Of a stretch of 64,000 nt of DNA, positions 17,358-27,664 are shown piece after piece. The DNA is from Flavobacterium acetivorans (GTDB lineage Bacteria > Bacteroidota > Bacteroidia > Flavobacteriales > Flavobacteriaceae): assembly GCF_020911885.1 (NCBI RefSeq), contig NZ_CP087132.1, positions 1,550,001 through 1,614,000 of the forward strand. The letters run 5' to 3'. Position numbers and translations under genes: made by a program. The number at the start of each line of letters is the position of its first letter. Within the stretch, counting starts at the first letter, position 1. The notes under the pieces were generated by a model that made no database searches, was not told the DNA's origin, and saw only the letters and a program-made list of their open reading frames with translations.

Positions 17358-19370
17358 ATGAATAAACAAATTACAATGCTTTTATTGTTTTTGTTTTGCG
17401 CTTTTAATTCCTATTCTCAAGATACTTTACAGGAAATTAAAGTTAAAACAACGCGTAAAAGCTTAAAGAAATCCTATACCTTAACTTCTAATACGACTAC
17501 GCTGACTAGCAAAGAATTGCTCAAAGCTGCTTGTTGTAATCTTGCCGAAAGTTTTGAAACAAATCCTTCAATTGACGTCAGTTTTTCGGATGCACTAACA
17601 GGGACGAAGCAGATAAAAATGCTAGGTTTAACCAGTCCATACTTGATGATTGCCGAAGAGAATATTCCATCAGTGCGAGGTGCTTCTCAAGCCTATGGTT
17701 TGTCTTTTACACCAGGGACTTGGGTCGAAAGCATTCAAATTACCAAAGGAGCTGGATCAGTTGTGAATGGTTTTGAAAGTATTTCAGGACAAATCAATAC
17801 CGAGTTGATTAAGCCAATAAATGACATTCCTTTTTTCTTGAATGCTTATGGATCGAGCGATTCCAGATTTGAATTGAATACCCATTTCAACAGGAAAATA
17901 TCTGATAAATGGAGCAGTAGTCTTTTTGTTCACGGAAACGCTAGGGTTTCTAAAAACGACATGAATGAAGATGGTTTTCTTGATAATCCATTGGGGAAAC
18001 AAATCAATGTCCTGAATCGTTGGCAATATACTGATGCTGAAAAAGGCTGGGTGAGTTTTGTTAATTTCCGTTATATGAATGACAAGAAGCAAACGGGAGA
18101 ATTAGAATTTGAGCGGGATAGAGATAAAGGAATGACTAATTATTGGGGTTCAGAAATCAATACGGAGCGAATTGATGTTTCGACTAAGCTGGGCTATGTT
18201 TTTCCAGAAATGCCTTATCAAAGTATTGGTTTTCAAAATGCTTTTAACAGCCATGATCAGGATTCTTATTTTGGGTTGAAAGAGTACAATATCAAGCAAA
18301 AAAGTTATTATTCGAATTTAATTTTCAATTCGATAATCAATAATACGATGCATAAATTTGCTACAGGTTTGAATTTTACATACGATGCTTATGATGAGTT
18401 TGTAAATGTTGCAGATTATAGCAGAATTGATAATTCTGTTGGCGCTTTTTTTGAATATACCTATGATAATACGGATAATTTTAGCTTAGTATTAGGAGGA
18501 AGAATTGATAATCACAATCGTTTAGGGACATTTGCTACGCCAAGATTACATGCCAGATACAATCCTTGGGAAAAAGGGGTTTTGAGATTCTCGGCAGGAA
18601 GAGGGAAACGAAGTGCTAATATTTTTGCAGAGAATCAACAGCTTTTTGCAAGCTCTAGAACCTTTGATGTTTTAAATACTGGCGGAAAAATATATGGGCT
18701 GAATCCGGAAATTGCATGGAATTATGGACTAAGTTTTATGCAAGGATTTAGTTTGTTTAATAGAGGAGGGGATTTTGGATTTGATTTTTACCGAACCGAT
18801 TTTAAAAATCAAGCTGTGGTTGATTTATTTCAAAGCCCGCAGCAGGTTTTATTTTATAATTTGGATGGAAAATCGATTGCCAATAGTTTGCAAGTAGAGT
18901 TTAATTATGAGTTGTTGGAACATTTAAATTTGCGAACAGCTTATAAATATTATGATATTCAAACAGCTTATTTGTCTGGAACTTTTCAAAGACCAATGCA
19001 GGCCAAACATCGTTTTTTTGGTAATTTAGCATACGAAACGCATATTGTGGAGAAAGGAAAACAATGGAAATTTGATTTTACGTACAATTGGTTGGGAAAA
19101 CAACAATTGCCATCGACTAATGGAAATCCTGTTGAAGATAGGCTGCCGGAATTTTCGCCTGCTTTTTCTGTGATGAATGCTCAAGTAACCCGAACTTTTT
19201 CTTCAACTTTTGAAATCTATCTAGGTGGAGAGAATATTGGAAATTACAGACAGGAAAAAGCGATATTGGGTGCTGATAATCCTTTTGGAACTACTTTTGA
19301 TACTTCTATGGTGTATGCGCCTATTTTTGGTCGAATGTATTATGCTGGATTGCGTTTTAAAATAAAATAA
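17358..19370 (+). CDS. TonB-dependent outer-membrane receptor, metal-cluster type
   Basis: A 670-residue TonB-dependent receptor with signal peptide (residues 1-20, ending SYSQ), no CarboxypepD-like extension, and a candidate TonB box near LQEIKVKTT. The plug domain (about 40-150) has a Cys-Cys at 59-60 (KAACCNLAESF) and the conserved NPSIDV, GLTSPYLMI and QITKGAGSVVNGFESISGQI. The remaining ~500 residues form the 22-strand barrel with a C-terminal aromatic signature (YYAGLRFKIK). TonB receptors import scarce ligands; the Cys pair and neighbours suggest a metal complex. The ligand is inferred, not shown. Confidence 0.9.
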   Translation: MNKQITMLLLFLFCAFNSYSQDTLQEIKVKTTRKSLKKSYTLTSNTTTLTSKELLKAACCNLAESFETNPSIDVSFSDALTGTKQIKMLGLTSPYLMIAEENIPSVRGASQAYGLSFTPGTWVESIQITKGAGSVVNGFESISGQINTELIKPINDIPFFLNAYGSSDSRFELNTHFNRKISDKWSSSLFVHGNARVSKNDMNEDGFLDNPLGKQINVLNRWQYTDAEKGWVSFVNFRYMNDKKQTGELEFERDRDKGMTNYWGSEINTERIDVSTKLGYVFPEMPYQSIGFQNAFNSHDQDSYFGLKEYNIKQKSYYSNLIFNSIINNTMHKFATGLNFTYDAYDEFVNVADYSRIDNSVGAFFEYTYDNTDNFSLVLGGRIDNHNRLGTFATPRLHARYNPWEKGVLRFSAGRGKRSANIFAENQQLFASSRTFDVLNTGGKIYGLNPEIAWNYGLSFMQGFSLFNRGGDFGFDFYRTDFKNQAVVDLFQSPQQVLFYNLDGKSIANSLQVEFNYELLEHLNLRTAYKYYDIQTAYLSGTFQRPMQAKHRFFGNLAYETHIVEKGKQWKFDFTYNWLGKQQLPSTNGNPVEDRLPEFSPAFSVMNAQVTRTFSSTFEIYLGGENIGNYRQEKAILGADNPFGTTFDTSMVYAPIFGRMYYAGLRFKIK

Positions 19371-19389
19371 ACTTTAAAAAAATATTGAA

Positions 19390-19731
19390 ATGAAAAAAAT
19401 AATTATGATTATCGCTGTTGTGTTTTTTGGATTAAGTGCACAGGCGCAAGAGAAAAAAAATAAAAATGCCAAATATACTATTGATGTTAATGGCAATTGT
19501 GAGATGTGTAAAAAACGAATAGAGAAAGCAGCTTATGGTGTTTCTGGTGTGAAATCGGCAGTTTGGGATACTGGGACACATGAATTGAGTTTGATTCTAA
19601 ATGAGCAAAAAACGTCACTTTTGGATGTGGAGAAATCAGTTGTAAAAGTAGGACATGATACAAAAAGAGTCAAGGCAACTCAAGAAGCTTATGACAAGCT
19701 TCACGGTTGTTGTTTGTACGAAAGAAATTAA
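19390..19731 (+). CDS. Exported heavy-metal-associated (HMA) domain protein
   Basis: A 113-residue protein with a signal peptide (residues 1-19, SAQAQ) and one HMA/CopZ-like fold. The metal motif is Cys37-Glu-Met-Cys40 in GNCEMCKKRIE, and the fold continues with YGVSGVKSAVWD. An extra Cys-Cys at 107-108 (HGCC) near the C-terminus is unusual for plain HMA domains. As a periplasmic metallochaperone it could hand metal between the receptor and inner-membrane machinery. It follows the receptor by 19 bases and ends the operon before a terminator. Confidence 0.9.
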   Translation: MKKIIMIIAVVFFGLSAQAQEKKNKNAKYTIDVNGNCEMCKKRIEKAAYGVSGVKSAVWDTGTHELSLILNEQKTSLLDVEKSVVKVGHDTKRVKATQEAYDKLHGCCLYERN

Positions 19732-19738
19732 TAATTCA

Positions 19739-19767
19739 ATCCAGGGCGAAAGCCTTGGATTTTTTTT
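19739..19767 (+). terminator. Terminator after the HMA gene
   Basis: The stem ATCCAGGGC / GCCTTGGAT (one G-T wobble) is closed by a GAAA tetraloop and followed by seven T. Confidence 0.92.
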
Positions 19768-19870
19768 GAATTTATAGTTAATAAAACTTTAAAAAGATTC
19801 AATAAATTGTTGTTGATGTAATTTATGATTACTTTCACGCACGAATTATTTTAGCTTAAAAAGACAAAGA

Positions 19871-20560
19871 ATGAACAGTTTTGATTGGAAGAATTTAATA
19901 GACCCGCTTTTTTATATCCATTTTGATGTAAATGGAATAAAATTAGGTATTTACATCGTTTTATTTATTGTGTTTGCAGAAACGGGGCTTTTTGCCGGTT
20001 TCTTTTTGCCGGGGGACAGTTTGCTTTTCCTTGCGGGAATTTACAATAGAGAGTTAATAGAGAATATTTTATTCATAGAGAGTGATTTTGTAAATGTGAC
20101 GCTTTTGGCTTCCATGGTGGCTGTGGCCGGTATTTTAGGGAATATGATAGGTTACTGGTTTGGTTCTAAAAGTGGATATTACTTATATAACAAGCAAGAT
20201 TCATTTTGGTTTAAGAGAAAATACCTTGTTCAGTCTAAAGATTTTTTTGAAAGACACGGAGGAAGGGCAATTATTTTTGCCAGATTTTTACCTATTTTCA
20301 GAACTTTCGCTCCAATAGTAGCGGGAATTGTAAATATGGAAAGAAAGAAATTTATGTTTTATAACGTAGTGAGTTCTTTAGTTTGGTCTTTTACACTGAT
20401 TTTTGCGGGACATTATTTATACGGTTTCTTACTTGACAGCTATCAAATCGATTTGAAAGAGCATATTGAGTTAATTGTTATAGGTTTGGTTGTTGTTACT
20501 CTTTTGCCAGTGATTCTTAAGTTTGCTAAAAAGACGCCTGCGCCTGAAGAAGATAAATAG
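19871..20560 (+). CDS. DedA-family membrane protein
   Basis: A 229-residue polytopic inner-membrane protein of the DedA/SNARE-associated family, linked to lipid scrambling and membrane homeostasis. Family motifs are AETGLFAGFFLPGDSLLFLAG, the GNMIGYWFGSKSGY glycine-rich re-entrant region, FFERHGGRAIIFARFLPIFRTFAPIVAG, and a final hydrophobic helix (LIVIGLVVVTLLPVILKF). Length is typical. The conserved Arg residues (FARFLPIFRT) are present. It stands alone, with the IS1182-type element inserted about 40 bases downstream. Confidence 0.94.
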   Translation: MNSFDWKNLIDPLFYIHFDVNGIKLGIYIVLFIVFAETGLFAGFFLPGDSLLFLAGIYNRELIENILFIESDFVNVTLLASMVAVAGILGNMIGYWFGSKSGYYLYNKQDSFWFKRKYLVQSKDFFERHGGRAIIFARFLPIFRTFAPIVAGIVNMERKKFMFYNVVSSLVWSFTLIFAGHYLYGFLLDSYQIDLKEHIELIVIGLVVVTLLPVILKFAKKTPAPEEDK

Positions 20561-20603
20561 AAAAATAATCGACTAAGATTGATTTAATATTGTTTATAAA
20601 AAA

Positions 20604-20640
20604 AGAAGCCGTCTCAAAACATAATTTGAGGCGGTTTTTT
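20604..20640. terminator. Hairpin terminator in the left IS end
   Basis: CCGTCTCAAA and TTTGAGGCGG pair with one mismatch around ACATAA, followed by six T on the plus strand. It would stop transcripts entering from the DedA gene. Confidence 0.7.
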
Positions 20641-20697
20641 CATTTCTGTTAATTTGATTGATTTTTTACTCCTTTTGAAAAAAAGTCAAAATTGTGC

Positions 20698-22238
20698 TTA
20701 AGCGGCAATTTTCTTTCTTAAATTATGTCCTAAAGCCATTAATCCGAACTCTAATTCTGCTTTTTGAAGTCCTTTTAGAGAAAATCGTCTAAATCCATTG
20801 TTATGCTTGAGTTGAGCAAAGACTGGTTCTACATCGGCAGTGCGTTGTTTTCTTTTTTGGATTCCTGTTTCACTTAGTAGTAACTCTCTTGTTCTTTGTT
20901 TGTGTCTTTCAAGGTTGTGGTTTCGCTCAATGCTTCTGCTTCCTTTGGCTTTAAAACATTTCCCTCGTAGTGGGCAACCCTCACAGTTCTTTGCTTGATA
21001 ATGACTCAATGATTGTTCGTACCCTGCTTCGGTGGTACGCTTGCTTTGATGGGTTTTGTGCATTTTTTGCCCCATTGGACAAACATAATAATCTTCTTCT
21101 GGATTATAATAGAGATTTTCTTTGCTAAATGGTTTGTTCTTTTTTTGGTAGTTCTTGTCTTGCTCTTTATCAAAAGTATTGTATTTCACGTAAGCGGTAA
21201 GCTCTTTTTCTTGTAGATAATTATAGTTTTCTTCACTGCCATAACCTGCATCGGCTGTTATTTCTTTCAATTGCTGAAGTGCTTCTTTCCCAAAGGTTTT
21301 TTCAAAATTTTCTAAATGAGGTTTCAGGGTTTTAGTATCGGTTGGGTTTTGATGAATGGTATAATGAACGATGATTTGATTCTCGGTTGATATTTGGGTG
21401 TTATAAGCCGGCTTGAGTTGTCCGTTTCGCATATGGTCTTCTTTCATACGCATAAATGTGGCTTCTGTATCGCGGTTTTACTGTAGCTGTTGCGTTCTGC
21501 TAAAATAGCTTCTTGCTGCTCGTATTTTTCTAAATTGGCTACAAAATTATTTTTGATGTAGCGTAATTTGGCTTTTGATTTGGAACTGGCTTTTTCGTTT
21601 CCAGAGAGTTTGGCGTCTATTTTGGCAACGGTTTTTTCAATCACCTCTTTGCTAATTTCCTTAAACTCGGTTGGCTCTGGATCAGGGTTGTCATCATTAT
21701 CAATACTTTGGGCATAATTCCATAAATCTTCTAACTGGGTAAGCATTTTAGCTTTGTTGGTTTTAATGCTTTTGCCCCAAACAAAAGTATAGCGACCCGC
21801 TTGGGCTTCTATTTTCGTACCATCAGTATAGATTTGCTTGAGCGTAATTAACCCTTCTGATGCCAACATCAACACTACTTGTTTGAAGATTTCTTTAAAA
21901 CTGTCTTTTAGTTTATTGCTCCTAAAACGGTTAATGGTATTGTGATCGACAATGGTCATTGAGGTTAACCACATAAAGTTGATATTCTCACGAAGGGCCA
22001 ATTCTATTTTGCGAGAGGAATAAACATTGGTCATATAGGCATACAACATCACTTTAAGCAACATCTTTGGATGATAGCCTGGATTACCTTCTTTGCTGTA
22101 AGCTTTTAAAAGTGGTTGGATGTTAATCGACTCCACTACGTAGTCAACTACTCGAACAGGATGTTTCTCTGGAATTAAGTCGTCAAACGAATAAGGCAAA
22201 AGCACCGTTTGTTGTTGGTTATAATGCTTGAATTTCAT
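20698..22238 (-). pseudogene. IS1182-family transposase, split by a frameshift
   Basis: The N-terminal part (22238 to 21444, 264 residues) carries the DUF772 domain (PYSFDDLIPEKHPVRVVDYVV) and the first DDE aspartate region (IYTDGTKIEA). The C-terminal part (21453 to 20698) carries NGQLKPAYNTQ, ITADAGYGSEENY, the CP..C cysteine cluster and the final VEPVFAQLKHNNGFRRF. At the junction the first frame reads SKTAIQKPHLCV-stop, while the -1 frame reads RDTEATFMRMKEDH, the family's continuous sequence. A net one-base shift near 21470 therefore splits one gene. No X-XXY-YYZ slippery heptamer was seen, so this looks like mutation rather than programmed frameshifting. Confidence 0.87.
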
Positions 22239-22301
22239 ATTTAATATCTGTAAATCAATACTTAAAAATACGAAATAACCTATACAAAAACAAATGTAAG
22301 C

Positions 22302-22338
22302 ATAAAAAACCGCCTCAGTTTTGAGACGGCTTCTTTTT
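22302..22338. terminator. Hairpin terminator in the right IS end, behind groEL
   Basis: On the minus strand CCGTCTCA-AAAC-TGAGGCGG is followed by six T, about 20 bases after the groEL stop. It probably now terminates groEL. T-tracts on both sides make it bidirectional. Confidence 0.75.
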
Positions 22339-22357
22339 TATTTAGAAAGGATTGATG

Positions 22358-23998
<1,641 letters not shown>

Positions 23999-24063
23999 TT
24001 AATGTTTAATTTGTTTAAAGTTTCAAGTTGCCTTGATACTTAATTCTTCGTACTTAAAACTAT

Positions 24064-24339
24064 TTAGATGATCGCTAATATATCGTCTTCTCTCATTATC
24101 AAGTAATCTTTTCCTTCTAATTTCAATTCAGTACCGGCGTATTTTCCATAAAGGACACTATCACCTATTTTAACGGTCATTGCATGTTCTTTGGTTCCGT
24201 TTCCTACGGCAACAACAGTTCCTTTTTGTGGTTTCTCTTTAGCTGTATCTGGAATAAAAATCCCTGACGCAGTTTTGGTTTCAGCAGCCGCTGGTTCTAT
24301 AAGAACTCGGTCAGAAAGTGGTTTAATGTTTAAAGCCAT
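24064..24339 (-). CDS. groS: Co-chaperonin GroES
   Basis: The 10-kDa heptameric lid of GroEL. The 91-residue protein is a complete GroES fold with [21 protein letters not shown], the mobile-loop region around it, and the C-terminal strand [14 protein letters not shown]. It is upstream of groEL in the same operon. No CIRCE inverted repeat was found in the leader. Confidence 0.97.
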   Translation of the reverse strand: MALNIKPLSDRVLIEPAAAETKTASGIFIPDTAKEKPQKGTVVAVGNGTKEHAMTVKIGDSVLYGKYAGTELKLEGKDYLIMREDDILAII

Positions 24340-24423
24340 GATTTTATTTTTTTAATTTTATGAATGCTGTTTAGATTTCAGAAATTATGCCATTCTCCCA
24401 AAGGTGACATTTTTTCCTATAAA

Positions 24424-24453
24424 AAATGCCAGCTTTGACAGGCTGGCACTTTG
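24424..24453 (-). terminator. Terminator downstream of secG
   Basis: The minus strand reads TGCCAGC-CTGTCAAA-GCTGGCA followed by six T: a perfect 7-bp stem that ends the sigma-54 activator/lptE/secG gene run. Confidence 0.88.
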
Positions 24454-24471
24454 TATATATTTGTAATTAAA

Positions 24472-24786
24472 CTATTTTGCAGGATTTGCAGGAGCGTTTT
24501 GCACAGGAGCAGCAGTTTCTGTTTTTTCAATAATTTTAGAATCAGTATCGCTTAATGTTCCTGTAAAGCTTAAGCTAGAAAGTAATATTAAGGCGATTAA
24601 AATAGTTGCTAGGGTCCAAGTACTTTTGTCTAAAAAGTCAGTTGTTTTTTGTACACCACCCATTTGAGTTGAACCTCCTAATGTAGAAGAAAGTCCGCCA
24701 CCTTTAGGATTTTGAACCATTATAACTACGATTAATAGAAAACAAACTATAGTTATTAAAACTAAAAAAATTGAAAATGTGCTCAT
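24472..24786 (-). CDS. secG: Preprotein translocase subunit SecG
   Basis: SecG is the small SecYEG translocon subunit. The 104-residue protein has two membrane helices (FSIFLVLITIVCFLLIVVIM, about 3-24, and LATILIALILLSSLSF, about 59-75) joined by the conserved QNPKGGGLSSTLGG loop. The C-terminus is Ala/Pro-rich. It starts 7 bases after the TPR gene stop and is the last gene of this minus-strand run. Confidence 0.95.
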   Translation of the reverse strand: MSTFSIFLVLITIVCFLLIVVIMVQNPKGGGLSSTLGGSTQMGGVQKTTDFLDKSTWTLATILIALILLSSLSFTGTLSDTDSKIIEKTETAAPVQNAPANPAK

Positions 24787-24793
24787 TGTTTAT

Positions 24794-25642
24794 TTAATTA
24801 TTTTGTTGTAAAATCTTTATATCCGAGATGCGGTCTGCAAAGAAACTACTTTTTTCTGGATATTTCAAAATTAATATTTCATAAGCTTGAATCGCTTTTT
24901 GATATTTTTTTTGTTCTAAATAGACTCTAGCCAGAGTTTCAGTCATCAGATGGCTATTGTCGTCTTTGTTAATGTCAATGTGAATTACGGGTGAAGCACC
25001 ATTCTTGACCGGTGAAATCTTTGGACTTGTCTCAATAAATTTGTCTATCAATTCTGCTTTTTTCTTTTTCTCTTCATTTTCGAATGCAGATTTGGCAGGA
25101 CTAACAGTTTCAACTTCTCTAATTATAGGCTGAGTACTGGAAAGTTGAAGCCATTCTTGGAAAGAATGCGTTTCTTTTTTTGAAAAGTCTAAAGGTTTTC
25201 CAATGGACAGTTTGTCTTCAATTTCAGTAGATTCTTTTTTAGTCTCTACAGTTTGAGCTTCCTTGATAGAAGTCAGAATGGATTGTTCTAAGGGAGTTGC
25301 CTTAACTTCTGGTTTTTTCTCTGGTACAAACTCGGTACTATCAATTACTTTTATGTCAAGAAGTTCAAGCGCTTTTTTATCGAATATTTTTTTCTCAATA
25401 GCAATGAAATGATCAGATGTTATGAAGTCAAACAAAACGGCTCTATCAGTGGTATAAGCCGCCGTTACTTTTAAAGCTTGATTGTACTTAAAACTATTTT
25501 GATTGTAAAGCCCTTTTAGTCTCAAAGCTCTTGCACTTTGAAAAAAAGGGAACTCTTCCAAGACATTTTCCAAGTCCAGCGTTTGCTTCTCGGTTATTGT
25601 GTCTGGTTTGTTAATTAAATAAGTATAATCGGTTACATTCAT
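24794..25642 (-). CDS. TPR-containing protein between lptE and secG
   Basis: A 282-residue, probably cytoplasmic protein without signal peptide or membrane helix. The N-terminal third (MNVTDYTYLINKPDTITEKQ and FFQSARALRLKGL) is helical and resembles a conserved Bacteroidota family. The middle (about 120-210) is low-complexity and charged. The C-terminus has at least one clear tetratricopeptide repeat (LARVYLEQKKYQKAIQAYEILILKYP). It lies in the lptE-secG run with only 7 bases to secG. The function is not known; TPRs suggest a protein-protein contact role. Confidence 0.8.
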   Translation of the reverse strand: MNVTDYTYLINKPDTITEKQTLDLENVLEEFPFFQSARALRLKGLYNQNSFKYNQALKVTAAYTTDRAVLFDFITSDHFIAIEKKIFDKKALELLDIKVIDSTEFVPEKKPEVKATPLEQSILTSIKEAQTVETKKESTEIEDKLSIGKPLDFSKKETHSFQEWLQLSSTQPIIREVETVSPAKSAFENEEKKKKAELIDKFIETSPKISPVKNGASPVIHIDINKDDNSHLMTETLARVYLEQKKYQKAIQAYEILILKYPEKSSFFADRISDIKILQQNN

Positions 25643-25669
25643 AAAGAGGATTCGTTTGTTTGGTTATTC

Positions 25670-25708
25670 GTTGATTTGTTTTCGGATTAAGCAAATAAAC
25701 AAATCAAC
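25670..25708. repeat. Intergenic palindrome upstream of the TPR gene
   Basis: GTTGATTTGTTT (25670-25681) and AAACAAATCAAC (25697-25708) form a perfect 12-bp inverted repeat with a 15-base loop. It lies between two co-directional genes and has no T-tract on the coding strand. Confidence 0.65.
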
Positions 25709-25715
25709 ACATTCT

Positions 25716-26219
25716 TTACCATTTAGCCAGTGATTCGTTAAAAATGTCTTGGGTAATTCTGTCAAAAATATCTTTTAAAGCTGAATTCAATGTTGCGCCT
25801 GAAAGTTGTTGATTTGCAGGATAATCGTAATAAAATTCAAAAGGTTTTTCAAAATTGTCAGCTTCTTTATTTTTATTGGTAAATCGAACATTGATTCTTA
25901 TTTTTAAGCGGTTTTGTGAGGCTTGTTGATCCGCGGTTGCTGTCATTGGGCTAATTCTATAATCTACAATTTCGCCTTCATAGGTTAAATCGCCTCCGTT
26001 TTTTACCAGATTTAAATTGGTTTGATTCTGGATGAGTTCCTGTAAAGCAAGCGTAAATGTTCTGTCAATTCCAGGTTCAATTAAATCTGAATTGTTTTGA
26101 AAAAAGTTTACCTGGAATGTTTTTGCGTCAATTTTCCCTGTTCCAGTAAAGTTGTATACGGAGCAACTGCTAAAAGTTGCAAGTAGGACAAAAGAAATTA
26201 GTAGGTGTAAGTGTCTCAT
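25716..26219 (-). CDS. lptE: LptE-family LPS-assembly lipoprotein
   Basis: LptE plugs the LptD barrel that delivers lipopolysaccharide to the outer leaflet. The 167-residue protein has a lipoprotein signal (ISFVLLATFSSCS, Cys at residue 19) and the Bacteroidota LptE signature SVYNFTGTGKIDAKTFQV, with the GGDLTYEGEIVDYRISPM strand. Length is typical. It lies downstream of the sigma-54 activator and upstream of the TPR gene and secG, an envelope-biogenesis setting. Confidence 0.9.
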   Translation of the reverse strand: MRHLHLLISFVLLATFSSCSVYNFTGTGKIDAKTFQVNFFQNNSDLIEPGIDRTFTLALQELIQNQTNLNLVKNGGDLTYEGEIVDYRISPMTATADQQASQNRLKIRINVRFTNKNKEADNFEKPFEFYYDYPANQQLSGATLNSALKDIFDRITQDIFNESLAKW

Positions 26220-26324
26220 TATTATATTTAAAATTGCTTTGCCGGTTTGCTAACGCTTGGGTCAAAGATATTCATTTTAAGGATTAAATTATTTGTCGTG
26301 GATTTTTCTGTTTTATCAGAAAAA

Positions 26325-27581
26325 CTACAAGTCAAATTGCTTTATTTTTCGGTATAACGTTCTTTCGGAAATCCCAAGTTCATCGGCTGCTGCTTTCCTT
26401 TTTCCTTTATTTTTCTCCAATGATTTTTTAATCATCTCGATTTCTTTTTGCTCTAATCGTAAAATTTCTTCCTCTTCGATAGTTTCTGCAAAAAGGTAAT
26501 TGTCATCATTTTCCTGATATGCTTCCTCCTTGTTTTGGGTTGCTATCAAAGCAGTTCTTGGTTCTTCTTCAAAATCGATTTCACTGTCGTTTTCTTTAGA
26601 ACCATATATCTTTTTGATTAAATTCTGATTGGTTTCCTGTACTTTAGAACTGCCATTTTGCATTAATTCTAAGGTAAGTTTTTTTAAATCATGTAAATCA
26701 CTTTTCATGTCAAAAAGAACTTTATACAAAATTTCCCTTTCGGTACTGAAGTCGCTTTCTTCCTTTTTAGTTTTTATAACTGAAGGCAAATTACTTCCTT
26801 CGGTTGGTAAATAGGAATTTAAAGTCTCGGCAGTGATGTCACGATTGGTTTCCAATACCGAAATTTGCTCCGCTACATTTCGAAGCTGGCGGATGTTTCC
26901 GCTCCATCTGAATTTTTGCAACACTTGAACCGCATCGTCATTCAGTTTTAATGGGGGCATTTTGTATTTATGGGCAAAATCGGCAACAAATTTTCGGAAC
27001 AATAAATGGATATCGTCTTTTCTGTCTCGCAAAGGTGGTAAAGAAATTTCTACGGTACTCAAACGATAATACAAATCTTCACGAAATTTTCCTTTTTCAA
27101 TTGCGTCAAATAAATTGACATTCGTAGCCGCTACGATTCTTACATCTGTTTTTTGTACTTGTGAAGAACCTACTTTTATAAATTCGCCGTTTTCCAGTAC
27201 GCGAAGCAGTCTCACTTGAGTTGTAAGGGGTAATTCGCCTACTTCGTCAAGGAAGATAGTTCCGCCGTTAGCAACTTCAAAATAGCCTTCGCGGGTGCTT
27301 GTTGCTCCGGTAAATGAACCTTTTTCGTGGCCAAAAAGTTCGCTGTCAATTGTTCCTTCTGGTATAGCGCCACAGTTTACGGCTATGTATTTGCCGTGTT
27401 TTCTGTGCGACAGAGAATGAATGATTTTTGGTATGCTTTCCTTTCCAACTCCGCTTTCCCCCGTGACTAATACCGAAATATCAGTGGGCGCAACTTGAAT
27501 TGCTTTTTCGATGGCACGATTGAGCTTCGGGTCATTCCCGATAATCTCAAATCGTTGTTTTATATTTTGAACTGATTCCAT
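26325..27581 (-). CDS. Sigma-54-dependent transcriptional activator without receiver domain
   Basis: A 418-residue AAA+ enhancer-binding protein. Walker A is GESGVGKE (residues 41-48), the sigma-54 contact loop is GSFTGA (88-93, a GAFTGA variant), Walker B is [11 protein letters not shown], and the arginine region is [10 protein letters not shown]. The C-terminus is a Fis-type helix-turn-helix ([19 protein letters not shown]). The N-terminus is only about 12 residues before the AAA+ domain, so there is no response-regulator receiver; control must come from elsewhere. ATG 27581 is preferred; a 13-residue extension runs into an intergenic repeat. Confidence 0.93.
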   Translation of the reverse strand: MESVQNIKQRFEIIGNDPKLNRAIEKAIQVAPTDISVLVTGESGVGKESIPKIIHSLSHRKHGKYIAVNCGAIPEGTIDSELFGHEKGSFTGATSTREGYFEVANGGTIFLDEVGELPLTTQVRLLRVLENGEFIKVGSSQVQKTDVRIVAATNVNLFDAIEKGKFREDLYYRLSTVEISLPPLRDRKDDIHLLFRKFVADFAHKYKMPPLKLNDDAVQVLQKFRWSGNIRQLRNVAEQISVLETNRDITAETLNSYLPTEGSNLPSVIKTKKEESDFSTEREILYKVLFDMKSDLHDLKKLTLELMQNGSSKVQETNQNLIKKIYGSKENDSEIDFEEEPRTALIATQNKEEAYQENDDNYLFAETIEEEEILRLEQKEIEMIKKSLEKNKGKRKAAADELGISERTLYRKIKQFDL

Positions 27582-27606
27582 TTGATTTTTGTTTAAAGTT
27601 TTTTTT

Positions 27607-27648
27607 GTTTCAGGTTTCAAGTTATCGAGAGAACTTTAAACCTGAAAC
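27607..27648. repeat. Intergenic palindrome between miaB and the sigma-54 activator
   Basis: GTTTCAGGTTTCAAGTT (27607-27623) and AACTTTAAACCTGAAAC (27632-27648) form a 17-bp inverted repeat with one mismatch around ATCGAGAG. The motif is shared with the palindrome at 9209-9264 and a partial copy in the groES-groEL gap. On the coding strand the stem is followed by A, not T, so it is not a standard terminator for miaB. Confidence 0.7.
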
Positions 27649-27664
27649 TTGAAACAAACTTTTT

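Larger units (their letters stand above)
20599..22339 (-). mobile_element. IS1182-type insertion sequence with frameshifted transposase
   Basis: The element is about 1.74 kb. Its ends are inverted repeats: the left end (from 20599) and the reverse complement of the right end share 22 bases (AAAAAAGAAGCCGTC then TCAAAAC), then 14 more (TGAGGCGGTTTTTT) after a 6-base indel. Each end folds into a hairpin with flanking T/A tracts. A clear target duplication could not be fixed because both flanks are A/T runs. It lies between the DedA gene and groEL, ending about 18 bases beyond the groEL stop. The transposase is on the minus strand in two frames. Confidence 0.88.

Noticed and set aside
27582..27620. 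Extension of the sigma-54 activator into the upstream gap
   Set aside because: The extra codons lie in the intergenic AT-rich repeat region and precede the usual start of the AAA+ domain.
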